Origin: Pseudomonas khavaziana
Lineage (GTDB): Bacteria; Pseudomonadota; Gammaproteobacteria; Pseudomonadales; Pseudomonadaceae
Direction: 5' to 3'
DNA length: 64,000 nt
Assembly (NCBI RefSeq): GCF_019145205.1
Contig: NZ_JAHSTT010000005.1
Coordinates: 372,001-436,000 of the forward strand
Below the pieces are notes generated by a model. That model had not been told where the DNA came from, did no database searches, and saw nothing but the letters and a program-made list of their open reading frames with translations. The position numbers and the translations under genes are program-made. Of this stretch, positions 1 to 8,348 are shown piece by piece (within the stretch, counting starts at the first letter, position 1; the number at the start of each line of letters is the position of its first letter).

Positions 1-697
1 CCTTGCCCACGTCGCTGCGTTTCTCCGCACGGGAGGAGAAGATGCTCGCGCCTTCGATACCGATAAACACCCACACGGTGACCAGCATCATGTTGCGCAC
101 CTGGTTCATCACGCTGCCCAGGTCGGGGTTTTTCACACCCCAGATGTCAGCGGTGAAGATATCCAGCTTGAACGCGAACAGTGCGATGAGTACGAACAGC
201 AGCAGCGGTACGACCTTGGCCACGGTGGTGACCAGGTTGATGAACGCCGCTTCCTTGATCCCGCGCAGCACCAGAAAATGCACAGCCCACAGCAGCACCG
301 ATGCACCAATCACCGCCGCTGGCGTGTTGCCTTCGCCAAAGATCGGGAAGAAGTAGCCGAGGGTGCTGAACAAGAGTACGAAGTACCCCACGTTGCCCAG
401 CCAGGCACTGATCCAGTAACCCCAGGCGGATGAGAAACCCATGTAGTCGCCGAAACCGGCCTTGGCGTAGGCGTACACACCGCCGTCGAGGTCAGGCTTG
501 CGGTTGGCGAGGGTCTGGAAGACGAATGCGAGGGTCAGCATGCCGATGGCGGTAATTACCCAGCCAATCAAAACTGCGCCTACGTCGGCACTGGCTGCCA
601 TGTTTTGCGGCAGCGAGAAGATCCCGCCGCCAATCATTGAGCCCACGACAAGTGCAACCAGCGCACCAAGCCTAAGTTTTCCGGGAGAATCAGACAT
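1..697 (-). CDS. APC-family amino acid antiporter (ArcD-like), 3' part outside window
   Basis: This is an inner-membrane permease of the amino acid/polyamine/organocation superfamily. It begins at ATG 697 ([19 protein letters not shown]) and runs off the left edge, so only about the first 232 residues are visible. The [16 protein letters not shown] segment near residues 20-35 is the substrate-loop motif of basic amino acid/ornithine antiporters. The protein is very similar along its visible length to the divergent gene at 1103, so the pair arose by duplication. Arginine/ornithine exchange is inferred from the family; substrate specificity cannot be read from the sequence. The C-terminal half and any downstream arc genes lie outside the window. 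Confidence 0.85.
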   Translation of the reverse strand, partial: MSDSPGKLRLGALVALVVGSMIGGGIFSLPQNMAASADVGAVLIGWVITAIGMLTLAFVFQTLANRKPDLDGGVYAYAKAGFGDYMGFSSAWGYWISAWLGNVGYFVLLFSTLGYFFPIFGEGNTPAAVIGASVLLWAVHFLVLRGIKEAAFINLVTTVAKVVPLLLFVLIALFAFKLDIFTADIWGVKNPDLGSVMNQVRNMMLVTVWVFIGIEGASIFSSRAEKRSDVGK

Positions 698-971
698 TGC
701 GTGACTCCAATGCAGGAGAAGAGAGATCACAGAATAATTCCGTGCGCCAATCAAACAGCTGACTCAGATCACTTCATTGGCACATTCCATTGTGAATTAG
801 CGACTTAGGGGCATAAGTTGCTGGGCGACGCAGTCCGCGGGAGGGCGCTTGCTAGAGCGGGCTCTTCCGATGTGGTTAATCATTTCGTCTGGGACATGGT
901 GGTTGACGCTAGTTCGTATTTGCGGATGTGCAAACTTTTTGTACGGCGTCTGACGAACGCTTCATAATTGA

Positions 972-992
972 CTTATTTAAATTCTAAATAAG
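972..992. promoter_or_regulatory. Inverted repeat between divergent permease genes
   Basis: The 405-bp gap between the two divergent permease genes (698-1102) holds no gene that I can support. It does contain a perfect 8-bp inverted repeat, CTTATTTA and TAAATAAG separated by five bases, in an AT-rich stretch that also carries a TTGACT hexamer. The position suits an operator or promoter serving the gene at 1103. I found no match to an Anr (TTGAT-N4-ATCAA) site, so the regulator is unknown. Confidence 0.4.
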
Positions 993-1102
993 CCTAAACT
1001 TCTCGCGTTTACATGCACTTATGTTATGAAGCGTTAGTGTCACTAAATTGAATTAGTTGAGTGCGCAGTGGTCGGCTCAAACTTTTATTGTGAGGAACCT
1101 GC

Positions 1103-2530
1103 ATGTCCCAACCAGCCCAGAAACTTCGGCTCAGTGCCCTGATCGCCTTGGTCGTGGGTTCGATGATTGGCGGCGGGATCTTCTCGCTCCCGCAAAACAT
1201 GGCGGCCCGTGCAGAAGTGGGCGCCGTGCTGATTGGCTGGGCAATCACGGCAGTCGGCATGTTGACCCTGGCCTTTGTGTTCCAGACCCTGGCCAATCGC
1301 AAACCGGAACTGGACTCCGGCGTGTACGCCTACGCCAAGGCCGGTTTTGGCGATTACATGGGGTTCTCGTCCGCCTGGGGTTACTGGATCAGCGCGTGGA
1401 TGGGCAACGTCGGTTATTTCGTGTTGCTGTTCAGCACCCTGGGTTACTTTTTCCCGGCGTTCGGCCAGGGCAATACACCGCTGGCCATCGGTTGTGCGTC
1501 ACTGTTGCTGTGGGCGGTGCATTTCCTGGTGCTGCGCGGGATCAAGGAGGCGGCGTTTATCAACCAGGTCACCACGGTGGCGAAGATTGTGCCGCTGTTG
1601 ATGTTTATCGCGATCGCCGCCGTCGCGTTCAAGGCGGATATCTTCACCCGCGACATCTGGGGCCTGGGTAACCCGCAGATGGGCAGCGTGGTCGAGCAGG
1701 TGCGCCACATGATGCTGGTTACGGTGTTTGTGTTTATCGGCATCGAAGGCGCCAGCGTGTACTCGGCGCGGGCCGAGAAACGCTCGGATGTAGGCCGCGC
1801 CACGGTGATTGGTTTCCTGGGCGTGCTGGCGCTGTTGGTGCTGGTGAATGTGCTGTCCCTGGGCATCATGAGTCAGCCGCAATTGGCGCAGTTGCAGAAC
1901 CCTTCCCTGGCGGGCGTGCTGGAACACATCGTCGGGCCCTGGGGCGCGGTATTGATCAGCATCGGCCTGGCGGTTTCGCTGCTCGGGGCGTTGCTTTCAT
2001 GGGCGCTGCTCTGCGCGGAAATCCTCTATGCCACTGCCCATGACAAGACCATGCCGGCGTTCCTGAAAAAGGAAAATGCCAATCAGGTGCCCGTTAACGC
2101 GCTGTGGCTGACTAATGTGATGATCCAGGCGTTCCTGGTGATTACGTTGTTTTCGGCCAGCACCTACACCACCCTGATCTACCTGGCGTCGTCGATGATC
2201 CTGGTGCCCTACCTGTGGTCGGCGGCCTATGCGGTGTTGTTGAGCGGGCGCGGTGAGACCTATGCCGGCGCCCCGCGCCAGCGCATGAAAGATTTGGCAG
2301 TGGGGCTGATTGCCCTCGGCTATGCGGTATGGCTGTTGTACGCCGGGGGCTTGAAGTATTTGCTGCTGTCGGCGCTGCTGTATGCCCCGGGTGTGATCCT
2401 TTTCGCCCAGGCCAAGCGCGAGCAAGGTCAACCCTTGTTTACCCACGTGGAAAAAGGCATTTTCAGCTGCGTGATCGCGGGCGCCGGGTTGGCGGCATAC
2501 GGGTTGTATAGCGGGGTATTGTCGTTGTGA
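1103..2530 (+). CDS. APC-family amino acid antiporter (arginine/ornithine type)
   Basis: A 475-residue, roughly 12-segment membrane permease of the basic amino acid/polyamine antiporter family. ATG 1103 is preceded by GAGGAA at a good distance. The motif [17 protein letters not shown] at residues 18-34 is typical of ArcD-like exchangers, and the length fits the family. It is a close paralogue of the divergent gene ending at 697. The stop codon overlaps the GTG start of alkA by 4 bases, so the two are probably co-transcribed, which is an odd pairing of transport with DNA repair. Arginine/ornithine exchange is the likely role, but lysine or another cationic substrate is possible. Confidence 0.88.
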   Translation: MSQPAQKLRLSALIALVVGSMIGGGIFSLPQNMAARAEVGAVLIGWAITAVGMLTLAFVFQTLANRKPELDSGVYAYAKAGFGDYMGFSSAWGYWISAWMGNVGYFVLLFSTLGYFFPAFGQGNTPLAIGCASLLLWAVHFLVLRGIKEAAFINQVTTVAKIVPLLMFIAIAAVAFKADIFTRDIWGLGNPQMGSVVEQVRHMMLVTVFVFIGIEGASVYSARAEKRSDVGRATVIGFLGVLALLVLVNVLSLGIMSQPQLAQLQNPSLAGVLEHIVGPWGAVLISIGLAVSLLGALLSWALLCAEILYATAHDKTMPAFLKKENANQVPVNALWLTNVMIQAFLVITLFSASTYTTLIYLASSMILVPYLWSAAYAVLLSGRGETYAGAPRQRMKDLAVGLIALGYAVWLLYAGGLKYLLLSALLYAPGVILFAQAKREQGQPLFTHVEKGIFSCVIAGAGLAAYGLYSGVLSL

Positions 2531-3378
2531 GATTGGCGTATCAGCCGCCCTACGATTGGGCGGCAATGTTGGCGTTTCTGTCAGCTCGAGCCATCAATGG
2601 ATTAGAAACCGTTGAGGCCGGCGTGTACCGGCGCAGCATCAGCGTGAACGGGCAACAGGGTTGGCTCAGCGTGGCGCCCGGCGCGGGTGATTGGCTGGCG
2701 GCGGATGTCGCGTTTCCTGACGCGGCGGCGCTGCCCGAGATCGAGCGACGTCTGCGGGCCATGTTCGACCTGGATGCCCAGCCCAAGTTGATTAATGCCC
2801 ACTTGGCTGACGACCCGTTGATGGCGCAACTGGTCGCGGCCCGTCCTGGCCTTCGCGTGCCCGGGACCTGGGACGGGTTGGAGCTGGCGATTCGTGCGGT
2901 GCTGGGCCAGCAGATCACTGTGGTGGCGGCCATTCGCCTGGCGGGCAAGCTGGTGGCGCAGTATGGCCAGCCGCTGCACACCCCATACGCCGGTATCACT
3001 CATGTGTTCCCGACACCCGAAGTGCTGGCGGCGGCGGACCTGGCGACCCTGGGCATGCCCAAGGCGCGAGGTCGTACCTTGTCTGCCGTGGCCCAGGCAG
3101 TGTTGGATGACCCGCGGGTGTTCCAACCCAAGGCCAGCCTCAAGGACGGCGTTGCGCGGTTGGTGGTGTTGCCGGGGATTGGCGACTGGACCGCGCAGTA
3201 CATCGCCATGCGCCAGTTGCGCGAGGCGGATGCGTTTGCATCTGGGGATATCGGTTTGATCAATGCGCTGGCGGCGCTGGAGGGTGGGCCGGTGTCGGCG
3301 CGGCAGTTGCTGGCCCGGGCCGAGGCGTGGCGACCATTGAGGGCATATGCGGCGCAGCATCTGTGGACAACCCTGTAG
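2527..3378 (+). CDS. alkA: DNA-3-methyladenine glycosylase II (AlkA-like)
   Basis: A 283-residue base-excision repair glycosylase that removes alkylated purines from DNA. GTG 2527 overlaps the upstream stop codon (GTGA). The C-terminal half carries the helix-hairpin-helix signature LVVLPGIGDWTAQYIAMR followed by a conserved Asp at about residue 241 (ASGDIGL), the expected catalytic aspartate of the HhH-GPD superfamily. The N-terminal part matches the AlkA N-terminal domain in length. The Ada methyltransferase domain found fused in some bacteria is absent. The stop codon lies inside the first arm of a REP palindrome, so that repeat has become the 3' end of the gene. Confidence 0.9.
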   Translation: MRLAYQPPYDWAAMLAFLSARAINGLETVEAGVYRRSISVNGQQGWLSVAPGAGDWLAADVAFPDAAALPEIERRLRAMFDLDAQPKLINAHLADDPLMAQLVAARPGLRVPGTWDGLELAIRAVLGQQITVVAAIRLAGKLVAQYGQPLHTPYAGITHVFPTPEVLAAADLATLGMPKARGRTLSAVAQAVLDDPRVFQPKASLKDGVARLVVLPGIGDWTAQYIAMRQLREADAFASGDIGLINALAALEGGPVSARQLLARAEAWRPLRAYAAQHLWTTL

Positions 3379-3474
3379 GAGCGAGCTTGCGCGCGAAAAA
3401 CCTTAGATCGCCGCTGGGTGTCAGGTTTCCCGCGTTATCGTTGGCGACCTTCGCGAGCAAGCTCGCTCCTACAG
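3374..3474. repeat. REP doublet (GGAGCGAGCTTGCTCGC family)
   Basis: Two oppositely oriented copies of a palindromic element begin TGTAGGAGCGAGCTTG and end with its reverse complement, about 60 bp apart. The left copy reads GCGCGCG where other copies read GCTCGCG. It separates alkA from the convergent CoA-transferase gene and may form a 3'-end hairpin for both transcripts. The same doublet recurs at 35027, 37893 and 40957. Confidence 0.9.
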
Positions 3475-3482
3475 TGTATTAA

Positions 3483-4832
3483 TCACCACTGAGGCCGGTG
3501 CGCGCCCAACTCCCCCGCCGGCAAATCCCACTGCAACGGCGTGCCACTGATGCTCAGCGGCGCCAGCAACCGATGGGCCTGCCCCCACGCCGTCTGCTCC
3601 ACCACCAGCCCTTGATCGCTTGGATCTTCGGCACGCAACGCCGCTTGTCCCGGCACGTGTCCTGCATCCACCAGCAACTTCGCCGTACGCGCCAATGACA
3701 AGCGCGCCGAGCCACCGCGGCCGGATGCCAGGCGTTCGCCCAAGGCCCGGATCGCACTGGCAGCCATCAGGTAGCCGGTGGCGTGATCCAGCGCCTGCAC
3801 TGGCAGCGGCACGGGTTTATCCGCCTGCTTCCAGGCCATGCCCGCCTCGGCAATGCCGCTGCTCATCTGTACCAGGCTGTCGAAGCCGCGACGGTTACGC
3901 CATGGGCCGCTCCAGCCGTAGGCGTTGAGGCTGACGTCGATCAGCCCGGGGGCGAGGTCTTGTCGTTCGCCTGGGGTGTATCCCAGTCGTTCCAGGGCAT
4001 CGGCGCGGTAACCATGGAACAGCACGTCAGCATCCTTAAGCAGGGCTTCGAATACCTGTCGGCCTTCGGGGCTTTTCAAGTCAAGGCGGGCGCAGCGTTT
4101 GCCCAGGGTCATTTCCGGCACCACGCCGGGTTCGTTCCAGGTCGGCGAATCGATGCGCAGTACATCCGCACCCAACCCGGCGAGGAAACGACTGGCCACC
4201 GGGCCGGCCAATACGCGGGTCAAGTCCAGCACCTTGATACCGGCCAGCGGGCGCGCAGGCGAACCGAGCCAGGGTTTGTCGGTGCGGCTTTCGAAAACCT
4301 GGCGCTTTACCAGCTCTTCGGCATTCACTGCCAAGCCTTGTGGATGCTGCTGCCAGGCTTGCCACCCACGCATCTGCGCGGCACAACCGCCGGCGTCGAC
4401 AATGGCCTGCTCCAGTTCGGCGGCGTTCCATGCCGCGACTTTGGTTGCCATTTCGGCGCGGTCGGCCACGGGCCCCAGCACCCGCTCTGCCGCGGCACGG
4501 TGATGGGGCGCGTTGGTATGCAAGCGAATCCAGCCGTCGGTGCTGGCGTAGTCACCGGCCACCGAGTCCCACAGCGGCGGCACTTGCCAACCCACCGGGC
4601 GAATTGAAGAAGAGAACCACAAGGAGGCCAGGCGCCGGTCCACGCTGACATTGGGCAAGCGCCCGGTCTGCTGATGGAGCAACTGGGCGATGGCCTGGCC
4701 GGCGGCGCCGATGCTGGCAGCGGCCAGGTCGGTGACGGCGAAGGCCGAGGGCAGGGCCCCGGTTTCGGTCATGGCTATCGCTGCGTGTGGTAAATCGAGT
4801 GCGGCTTGGATGGGAGTCAGCAGGTCAGTCAT
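3483..4832 (-). CDS. CaiB/BaiF (family III) CoA-transferase
   Basis: A 449-residue class III CoA-transferase-like protein. The family moves CoA between acyl groups, for example carnitine, oxalate or benzylsuccinate; the substrate here is not evident. The motif LAGIKVLDLTRVLAGPVAS with GLGADVLRID in the middle of the protein is the family's nucleotide/CoA-binding hallmark. The N-terminal 190 residues look like a degenerate first half-domain, as in two-domain family members. ATG 4832 is chosen over the adjacent TTG because GGAGGG lies about 8 bases upstream. It stands alone, convergent with alkA and downstream of a two-component operon on the same strand. I could not identify the catalytic Asp with certainty. 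Confidence 0.75.
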   Translation of the reverse strand: MTDLLTPIQAALDLPHAAIAMTETGALPSAFAVTDLAAASIGAAGQAIAQLLHQQTGRLPNVSVDRRLASLWFSSSIRPVGWQVPPLWDSVAGDYASTDGWIRLHTNAPHHRAAAERVLGPVADRAEMATKVAAWNAAELEQAIVDAGGCAAQMRGWQAWQQHPQGLAVNAEELVKRQVFESRTDKPWLGSPARPLAGIKVLDLTRVLAGPVASRFLAGLGADVLRIDSPTWNEPGVVPEMTLGKRCARLDLKSPEGRQVFEALLKDADVLFHGYRADALERLGYTPGERQDLAPGLIDVSLNAYGWSGPWRNRRGFDSLVQMSSGIAEAGMAWKQADKPVPLPVQALDHATGYLMAASAIRALGERLASGRGGSARLSLARTAKLLVDAGHVPGQAALRAEDPSDQGLVVEQTAWGQAHRLLAPLSISGTPLQWDLPAGELGAHRPQW

Positions 4833-4872
4833 CAAAGGCCCTCCGTAAGAGAAGGGCCACTATAGAAGATCT

Positions 4873-6216
4873 TCACACGGCTGTGACAACGCCGGGTTCC
4901 AGCGGCAGATCGATACTGGCGACAAAACCGCCGTCAGGGTGATTGGCCAGGATCAGGTTGCCGCCATGGCGCTCGGCGGCGCGACGGGCGATGGCCAGCC
5001 CCAGCCCATGTCCCTGGGCAACCTGGCCGGGGGCGCGGTAGAACGGCTCGCCCAGTTGGCTCAAGTGCTCGGCTTCAACGCCGGGGCCGTGGTCACGCAC
5101 GCTGATCAGAATGCGCCCGCCTTGGTGCTGGGCCTGCAATTCAATCGGTTGGCCGACGGGGTTGAAGCGTTGGGCATTGCGCAGCAGGTTATCCACGGCG
5201 CGTTCGATCATGGTCGGCCAGCCTTTGAGGTGCAGGTCGGCTTCGGTGTTGAGGTGCACCATCTGGTCTGGCGCGCTGAGCTGGGCGTCCTTTTGCAGGG
5301 TCTTGAGAAGCGGGTCGAGGTCGATGTCTTCGGCGCTGGCGTTGTCGGCATCGACCCGCGCCAGTACCAGGATCTCGCTGATCAAGGCTTCCAGGCGGTC
5401 GCATTCGCGGGTCAGGCGTGGCCAGAGTTTCTCCCGTTCTTCGGGGCTGGCCCGTTCGGCCAGGGCCAGGGCGATACGCAAGCGCGCCAGCGGCGAGCGT
5501 AGTTCGTGGGACACGTCACGCAGCAACTGGCGCTGGCTGCCGATCAGGCTTTGCAGGCGCGCACCCATGCGGTTGAAGTCGGTGGCCAACACACCGAACT
5601 CATCACGCCGATTGGCCAATTGCGCCAGGCTGTTTTGCTGATAGGTGGCTTGCCCCAGGTCATGCACAGCGCCGCGCAGGCGGCTGAGTGGGCGGGTGAT
5701 GGACAGCGTCACCAGCAGGCTGAACAGGGTCAGCACCACCAGGGCAATCGCCAGGGCACTGAACGGCCATAACAGGCTGCTACGGTGCCAGGCATCCAGC
5801 TCCGGATGGGGGATGCGGTAGATCAACAGGTAGGTGTCGCCGGTTTTGTCGCTGGTGTATTCGGCCGTCAGACGCCGCCAGGGCAGGTGGCCGTCCTTGC
5901 TGTCATTCTGCCGGGCCTCGAAGGCCGCGGCGCGGCGCGGGAAGGTGCCACGCACCACCGGCTCGCCGCTTTCGTTGAGCACTTGCACGTCGATGTGGTA
6001 CTGGCGTTTGCGTTGTTGCAGCAAGTCCTGGGCAGCGTCCTCGCCCTGGGCTTCGTAGAGTTGGGTCCATTCCTGCGCCAGGTTGTTGAGGCCGGGATGA
6101 CGGCTGAGAATCCAGGCGTCCTGATTGAGCATATGCCCGAGCAGGATCGACAAGCCGGCAACCAGGGCGATGGCCAGCCAGAAACTTGCCAGGATACGCC
6201 AGAACAATGAACGCAC
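4873..6216 (-). CDS. Cpx-like sensor histidine kinase
   Basis: A 447-residue inner-membrane sensor kinase. It has an N-terminal membrane segment (residues 8-28), a periplasmic domain to about 148, a second membrane segment (149-172), a HAMP linker (SITRPLSRLRGAVHDL), the dimerisation/phosphoacceptor box RDVSHELRSPLARLR with His-237, and an HATPase domain (NLLRNAQRFNP, DHGPGVE, GHGLGLAIA). The start is GTG with GAGGG upstream. It is the last gene of an operon with a Spy/CpxP-like protein and a response regulator, so it probably senses envelope stress and phosphorylates that regulator. A hairpin separates it from the Spy-like gene and could lower its expression. I call it CpxA-like from context and domains, not as a proven orthologue. 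Confidence 0.88.
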   Translation of the reverse strand: MRSLFWRILASFWLAIALVAGLSILLGHMLNQDAWILSRHPGLNNLAQEWTQLYEAQGEDAAQDLLQQRKRQYHIDVQVLNESGEPVVRGTFPRRAAAFEARQNDSKDGHLPWRRLTAEYTSDKTGDTYLLIYRIPHPELDAWHRSSLLWPFSALAIALVVLTLFSLLVTLSITRPLSRLRGAVHDLGQATYQQNSLAQLANRRDEFGVLATDFNRMGARLQSLIGSQRQLLRDVSHELRSPLARLRIALALAERASPEEREKLWPRLTRECDRLEALISEILVLARVDADNASAEDIDLDPLLKTLQKDAQLSAPDQMVHLNTEADLHLKGWPTMIERAVDNLLRNAQRFNPVGQPIELQAQHQGGRILISVRDHGPGVEAEHLSQLGEPFYRAPGQVAQGHGLGLAIARRAAERHGGNLILANHPDGGFVASIDLPLEPGVVTAV

Positions 6217-6237
6217 AGGAAACCCTCAAACAGGCAA

Positions 6238-6263
6238 AGCCCAGCGGTGTGAACCACTGGGCT
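6238..6263 (-). terminator. Intra-operon hairpin between spy-like and kinase genes
   Basis: An 11-bp stem with one mismatch (AGCCCAGCGGT / ACCACTGGGCT) and a four-base loop lies in the 67-bp gap between the Spy-like gene and the kinase gene. Read on the minus strand it is followed by a moderately T-rich stretch. It could act as a partial terminator or as a 3' stabiliser, which would allow far more chaperone than kinase. Its function is inferred. Confidence 0.4.
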
Positions 6264-6283
6264 GTAGGCATTACGTTCGCGCA

Positions 6284-6745
6284 TTATTGCGCTTTTTGCG
6301 CCTTCTGGGCTTTCCAGGCCTGGAATTCCTTCCACTCGGCGCGGCGCTCGGTTTGCTTCTTGACGATCTCGTCGTACTTCTTCTGTTGGTCGGGCTTGAG
6401 CACGGCGCGGATATCGGCCTGGGTTTTCTGCTTGCCGGCGGCGATTTCGTCCTGCATGGCTTTCTGGTCAGCGGCCGGCAGTTTGTCCAGGTACTTCTTG
6501 ACCAGGTCTTTGCGAGCGTGCCATTGGTCACCCATGAGCTTGCGGATCTGTTCGCGTTGTTCCTTGCTCAGGTCCAGTTGACTGAACGGGCCACCTTTGC
6601 CACGCGGACCATGTTCACCACCGTGGCCCGGGCCACCCATCATGTGGCCGGAAGGTTCGCCCATCGGGCCTGGGCCCTCTGGCATGGCCATGGCTACGGT
6701 AGGCAGGGCAGCGGCGAGCATCAAAGCGATAAGGGTCTTGCGCAT
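6284..6745 (-). CDS. Periplasmic Spy/CpxP-family protein (LTXXQ)
   Basis: A 153-residue secreted protein. A signal peptide (residues 1-20, ending AMAM) is followed by a Gly/His/Met-rich stretch and then an all-helical domain with two LTXXQ-like motifs, LDLSKEQREQIRKL and LKPDQQKKYDEI, the mark of the Spy/CpxP family. These proteins act in the periplasm as chaperones or as inhibitors of the CpxA sensor. It sits between the response regulator and kinase genes on the same strand. The His/Met-rich segment GHMMGGPGHGGEHGP could bind a metal such as copper, but that is only a suggestion. The C-terminus ends in an Ala/Gln/Lys repeat (KAQKAQKAQ). Confidence 0.82.
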   Translation of the reverse strand: MRKTLIALMLAAALPTVAMAMPEGPGPMGEPSGHMMGGPGHGGEHGPRGKGGPFSQLDLSKEQREQIRKLMGDQWHARKDLVKKYLDKLPAADQKAMQDEIAAGKQKTQADIRAVLKPDQQKKYDEIVKKQTERRAEWKEFQAWKAQKAQKAQ

Positions 6746-6825
6746 GGTGATTCTCCTGTCTCTATTCCGGTGAGTCCGGATGTGAGTAGATTAGGGAGAT
6801 CAAGGTCAGCCGCCGTCAGCAGAGG

Positions 6826-6841
6826 GTAAAGATTTGGTAAG
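6826..6841. promoter_or_regulatory. CpxR-like box upstream of spy-like gene
   Basis: GTAAAGATTTGGTAAG, that is GTAAA-N6-GTAAG, matches the enterobacterial CpxR consensus GTAAA-N(4-8)-GTAAA at nine of ten positions. It lies in the 103-bp gap between the response regulator stop and the Spy-like start, about 80 bp upstream of that start, so the regulator may drive the chaperone and kinase from here. Confidence 0.5.
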
Positions 6842-6848
6842 GCTGCCT

Positions 6849-7526
6849 CTAGAGGCTGTAGTAGTACCCGCGACTGCGCAACGCGACGATCCGTGGCCGA
6901 CCATCCGGGTGCGGGCCGATTTTCTTGCGCAGGTTGCTGACGTGCATGTCCAGGCTGCGATCATAAAGAGTCAGCTTGCGGCCCAGGGCGATCTGCGCCA
7001 GTTCCTGTTTGTCCAAAGGCTCGCCGGGTTGGCGCAACAGGGCTTCGAGCAGGCGACTTTCGGAAACAGTGAGGGTGAATTCCTGCTCATCGATGCTGAC
7101 CACGCCGCGCACCGGGCTGAAGCACAGGTCGCCCAGTTCCAGCTGGGTCGACACCGCGGCCGGGTGGCTGCGGCGCAATACGGCACGCAGGCGCGCCGTC
7201 AATTCGCGGGGATCGCAGGGCTTGGCCAGGTAGTCGTCGGCTCCCAGTTCCAGGCCGAGGATGCGGTCCAGGGGCTCGCCCCGGGCCGAGAGCATCAACA
7301 CCGGCAACTCCGGGTGGTCGCTGCGCAATTGCTTGAGCAGCTCCAGGCCGCTGCCGTCGGGCAGCATCACATCGAGCACCACCGCTGCGGGGGCGGCTTC
7401 GGCCAGGGCTTTGCGGGCGCTCAAGCCGTCGTGGCAGGCGCGCACCTGGAAACCTTCCTGGCTCAACCAACTGGTCAGCAGCTCACAGAGCTCCTGGTCA
7501 TCATCTATCAGTAACAGCTCGCTCAT
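6849..7526 (-). CDS. OmpR/CpxR-family response regulator
   Basis: A 225-residue two-component response regulator. The receiver domain (residues 1-115) has the acidic pair in LLIDDDQELC, the phosphoacceptor Asp-52 in VVLDVMLPDGSG and the conserved Lys in LAKPCDPREL. The C-terminal winged helix (about 130-225) has the OmpR-type RRSLDMHVSNLRKK-like recognition region, here DRSLDMHVSNLRKKIG. It is encoded just downstream of a small coiled-coil membrane protein and upstream of the Spy-like and kinase genes, and is presumably phosphorylated by that kinase. The length is normal for the family. Confidence 0.9.
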   Translation of the reverse strand: MSELLLIDDDQELCELLTSWLSQEGFQVRACHDGLSARKALAEAAPAAVVLDVMLPDGSGLELLKQLRSDHPELPVLMLSARGEPLDRILGLELGADDYLAKPCDPRELTARLRAVLRRSHPAAVSTQLELGDLCFSPVRGVVSIDEQEFTLTVSESRLLEALLRQPGEPLDKQELAQIALGRKLTLYDRSLDMHVSNLRKKIGPHPDGRPRIVALRSRGYYYSL

Positions 7527-7533
7527 GACTCAC

Positions 7534-7941
7534 TCAATTTAGCCATTGTCGACGGCGACGGTGCCCACCGCTGGCGAAGATCCCACACAATAGGGCGATC
7601 AGCGCGACGGTCGCACCGATGACGAACCACTGTTGCTGTTCGGTCAGCCAGCGGGTCAAGGCGCCGCCCTGTGTCTCTTTGAGTTGCTGGGCCAGGCGTT
7701 GGTTCTCCTGGCGCAGGCGACTCAGTTGGGCGCTTTCGCGGGCAGAGTCTGCGCTTTGCAGTTGCTTGCCCAGTGCTTCACGCTGGCGTTCGCTTTCTTT
7801 CAAACGTTGCTGCAACTCGGTGACCTGGGCGTCGGCACTCAAGGACAAGGGCGCGGAAGCGCCGCTGTACGAGGGCTCTTCAGCGTGGGCCGTAGCCCCG
7901 ATCGTTAACACTGCCAACAGACACAACTGACGTAAGCGCAT
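7534..7941 (-). CDS. Exported coiled-coil protein with C-terminal membrane anchor
   Basis: A 135-residue protein of unknown function. ATG 7941 (MRLRQLCLL) is preferred over an upstream in-frame ATG because AGGAG lies six bases before it. It has a signal peptide (cleavage near AHAEE), a Gln/Glu/Arg-rich coiled coil (about residues 40-90), a transmembrane helix (WFVIGATVALIALLCGIFA) and a basic tail (GHRRRRQ). The layout resembles the C-terminal part of the periplasmic SH3-domain proteins annotated as TIGR04211, but the SH3 domain is absent. It lies 7 bases upstream of the response regulator gene, so it is probably the first gene of the Cpx-like operon. Confidence 0.65.
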   Translation of the reverse strand: MRLRQLCLLAVLTIGATAHAEEPSYSGASAPLSLSADAQVTELQQRLKESERQREALGKQLQSADSARESAQLSRLRQENQRLAQQLKETQGGALTRWLTEQQQWFVIGATVALIALLCGIFASGGHRRRRQWLN

Positions 7942-8047
7942 CGGAACTCCTGATTCCACACGAATATTCAGAACGTTGTCGGCAGGTCACCGGGAATAAT
8001 GAGCCATTGGCAGTACGCCGAACCGATTTGCTTCGGCGCCGCCGGGC

Positions 8048-8347
8048 TCAAGGCAGGACTTGCTTGAACGGCTTGATCACGACATCGGCGTACACGCCGG
8101 CCGCGACATAAGGATCTGCCTTGGCCCAGGCCTGGGCGTCGGCCAGGGAGGCGAACTCGGCGACGATCAAGCTACCGGTGAAACCGGCCTCGCCCGGTTC
8201 ATTGCTGTCTACCGCAGGATGCGGCCCAGCCAGTACGATTCGGCCTTCGGCCTGCAGTTGTTTGAGGCGCTCGACATGGGCCGGGCGCACGCTCAGGCGT
8301 TTTTCCAGCGAGTTGGCAACGTCAGTGGCAATGATGGCGTAGAGCAT
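8048..8347 (-). CDS. yciI: YciI family protein
   Basis: A 99-residue ferredoxin-like alpha/beta protein of the YciI/YCII family. ATG 8347 ([10 protein letters not shown]) has GAGGA upstream. The conserved His/Asp features are visible in [11 protein letters not shown] and in VLAGPHP near residue 40, and the F-K-Q C-terminus is typical. The family is related to chlorite-dismutase-like and haloacetate enzymes, but the biochemical role of the stand-alone form is not established. It follows yciB by one base, the same neighbourhood as in enterobacteria, so the two are co-transcribed. Confidence 0.88.
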   Translation of the reverse strand: MLYAIIATDVANSLEKRLSVRPAHVERLKQLQAEGRIVLAGPHPAVDSNEPGEAGFTGSLIVAEFASLADAQAWAKADPYVAAGVYADVVIKPFKQVLP

Positions 8348-8348
8348 G

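Noticed and set aside
698..1102. Anr/FNR box controlling the ArcD-like genes
   Set aside because: No TTGAT-N4-ATCAA sequence could be found in the gap on either strand.
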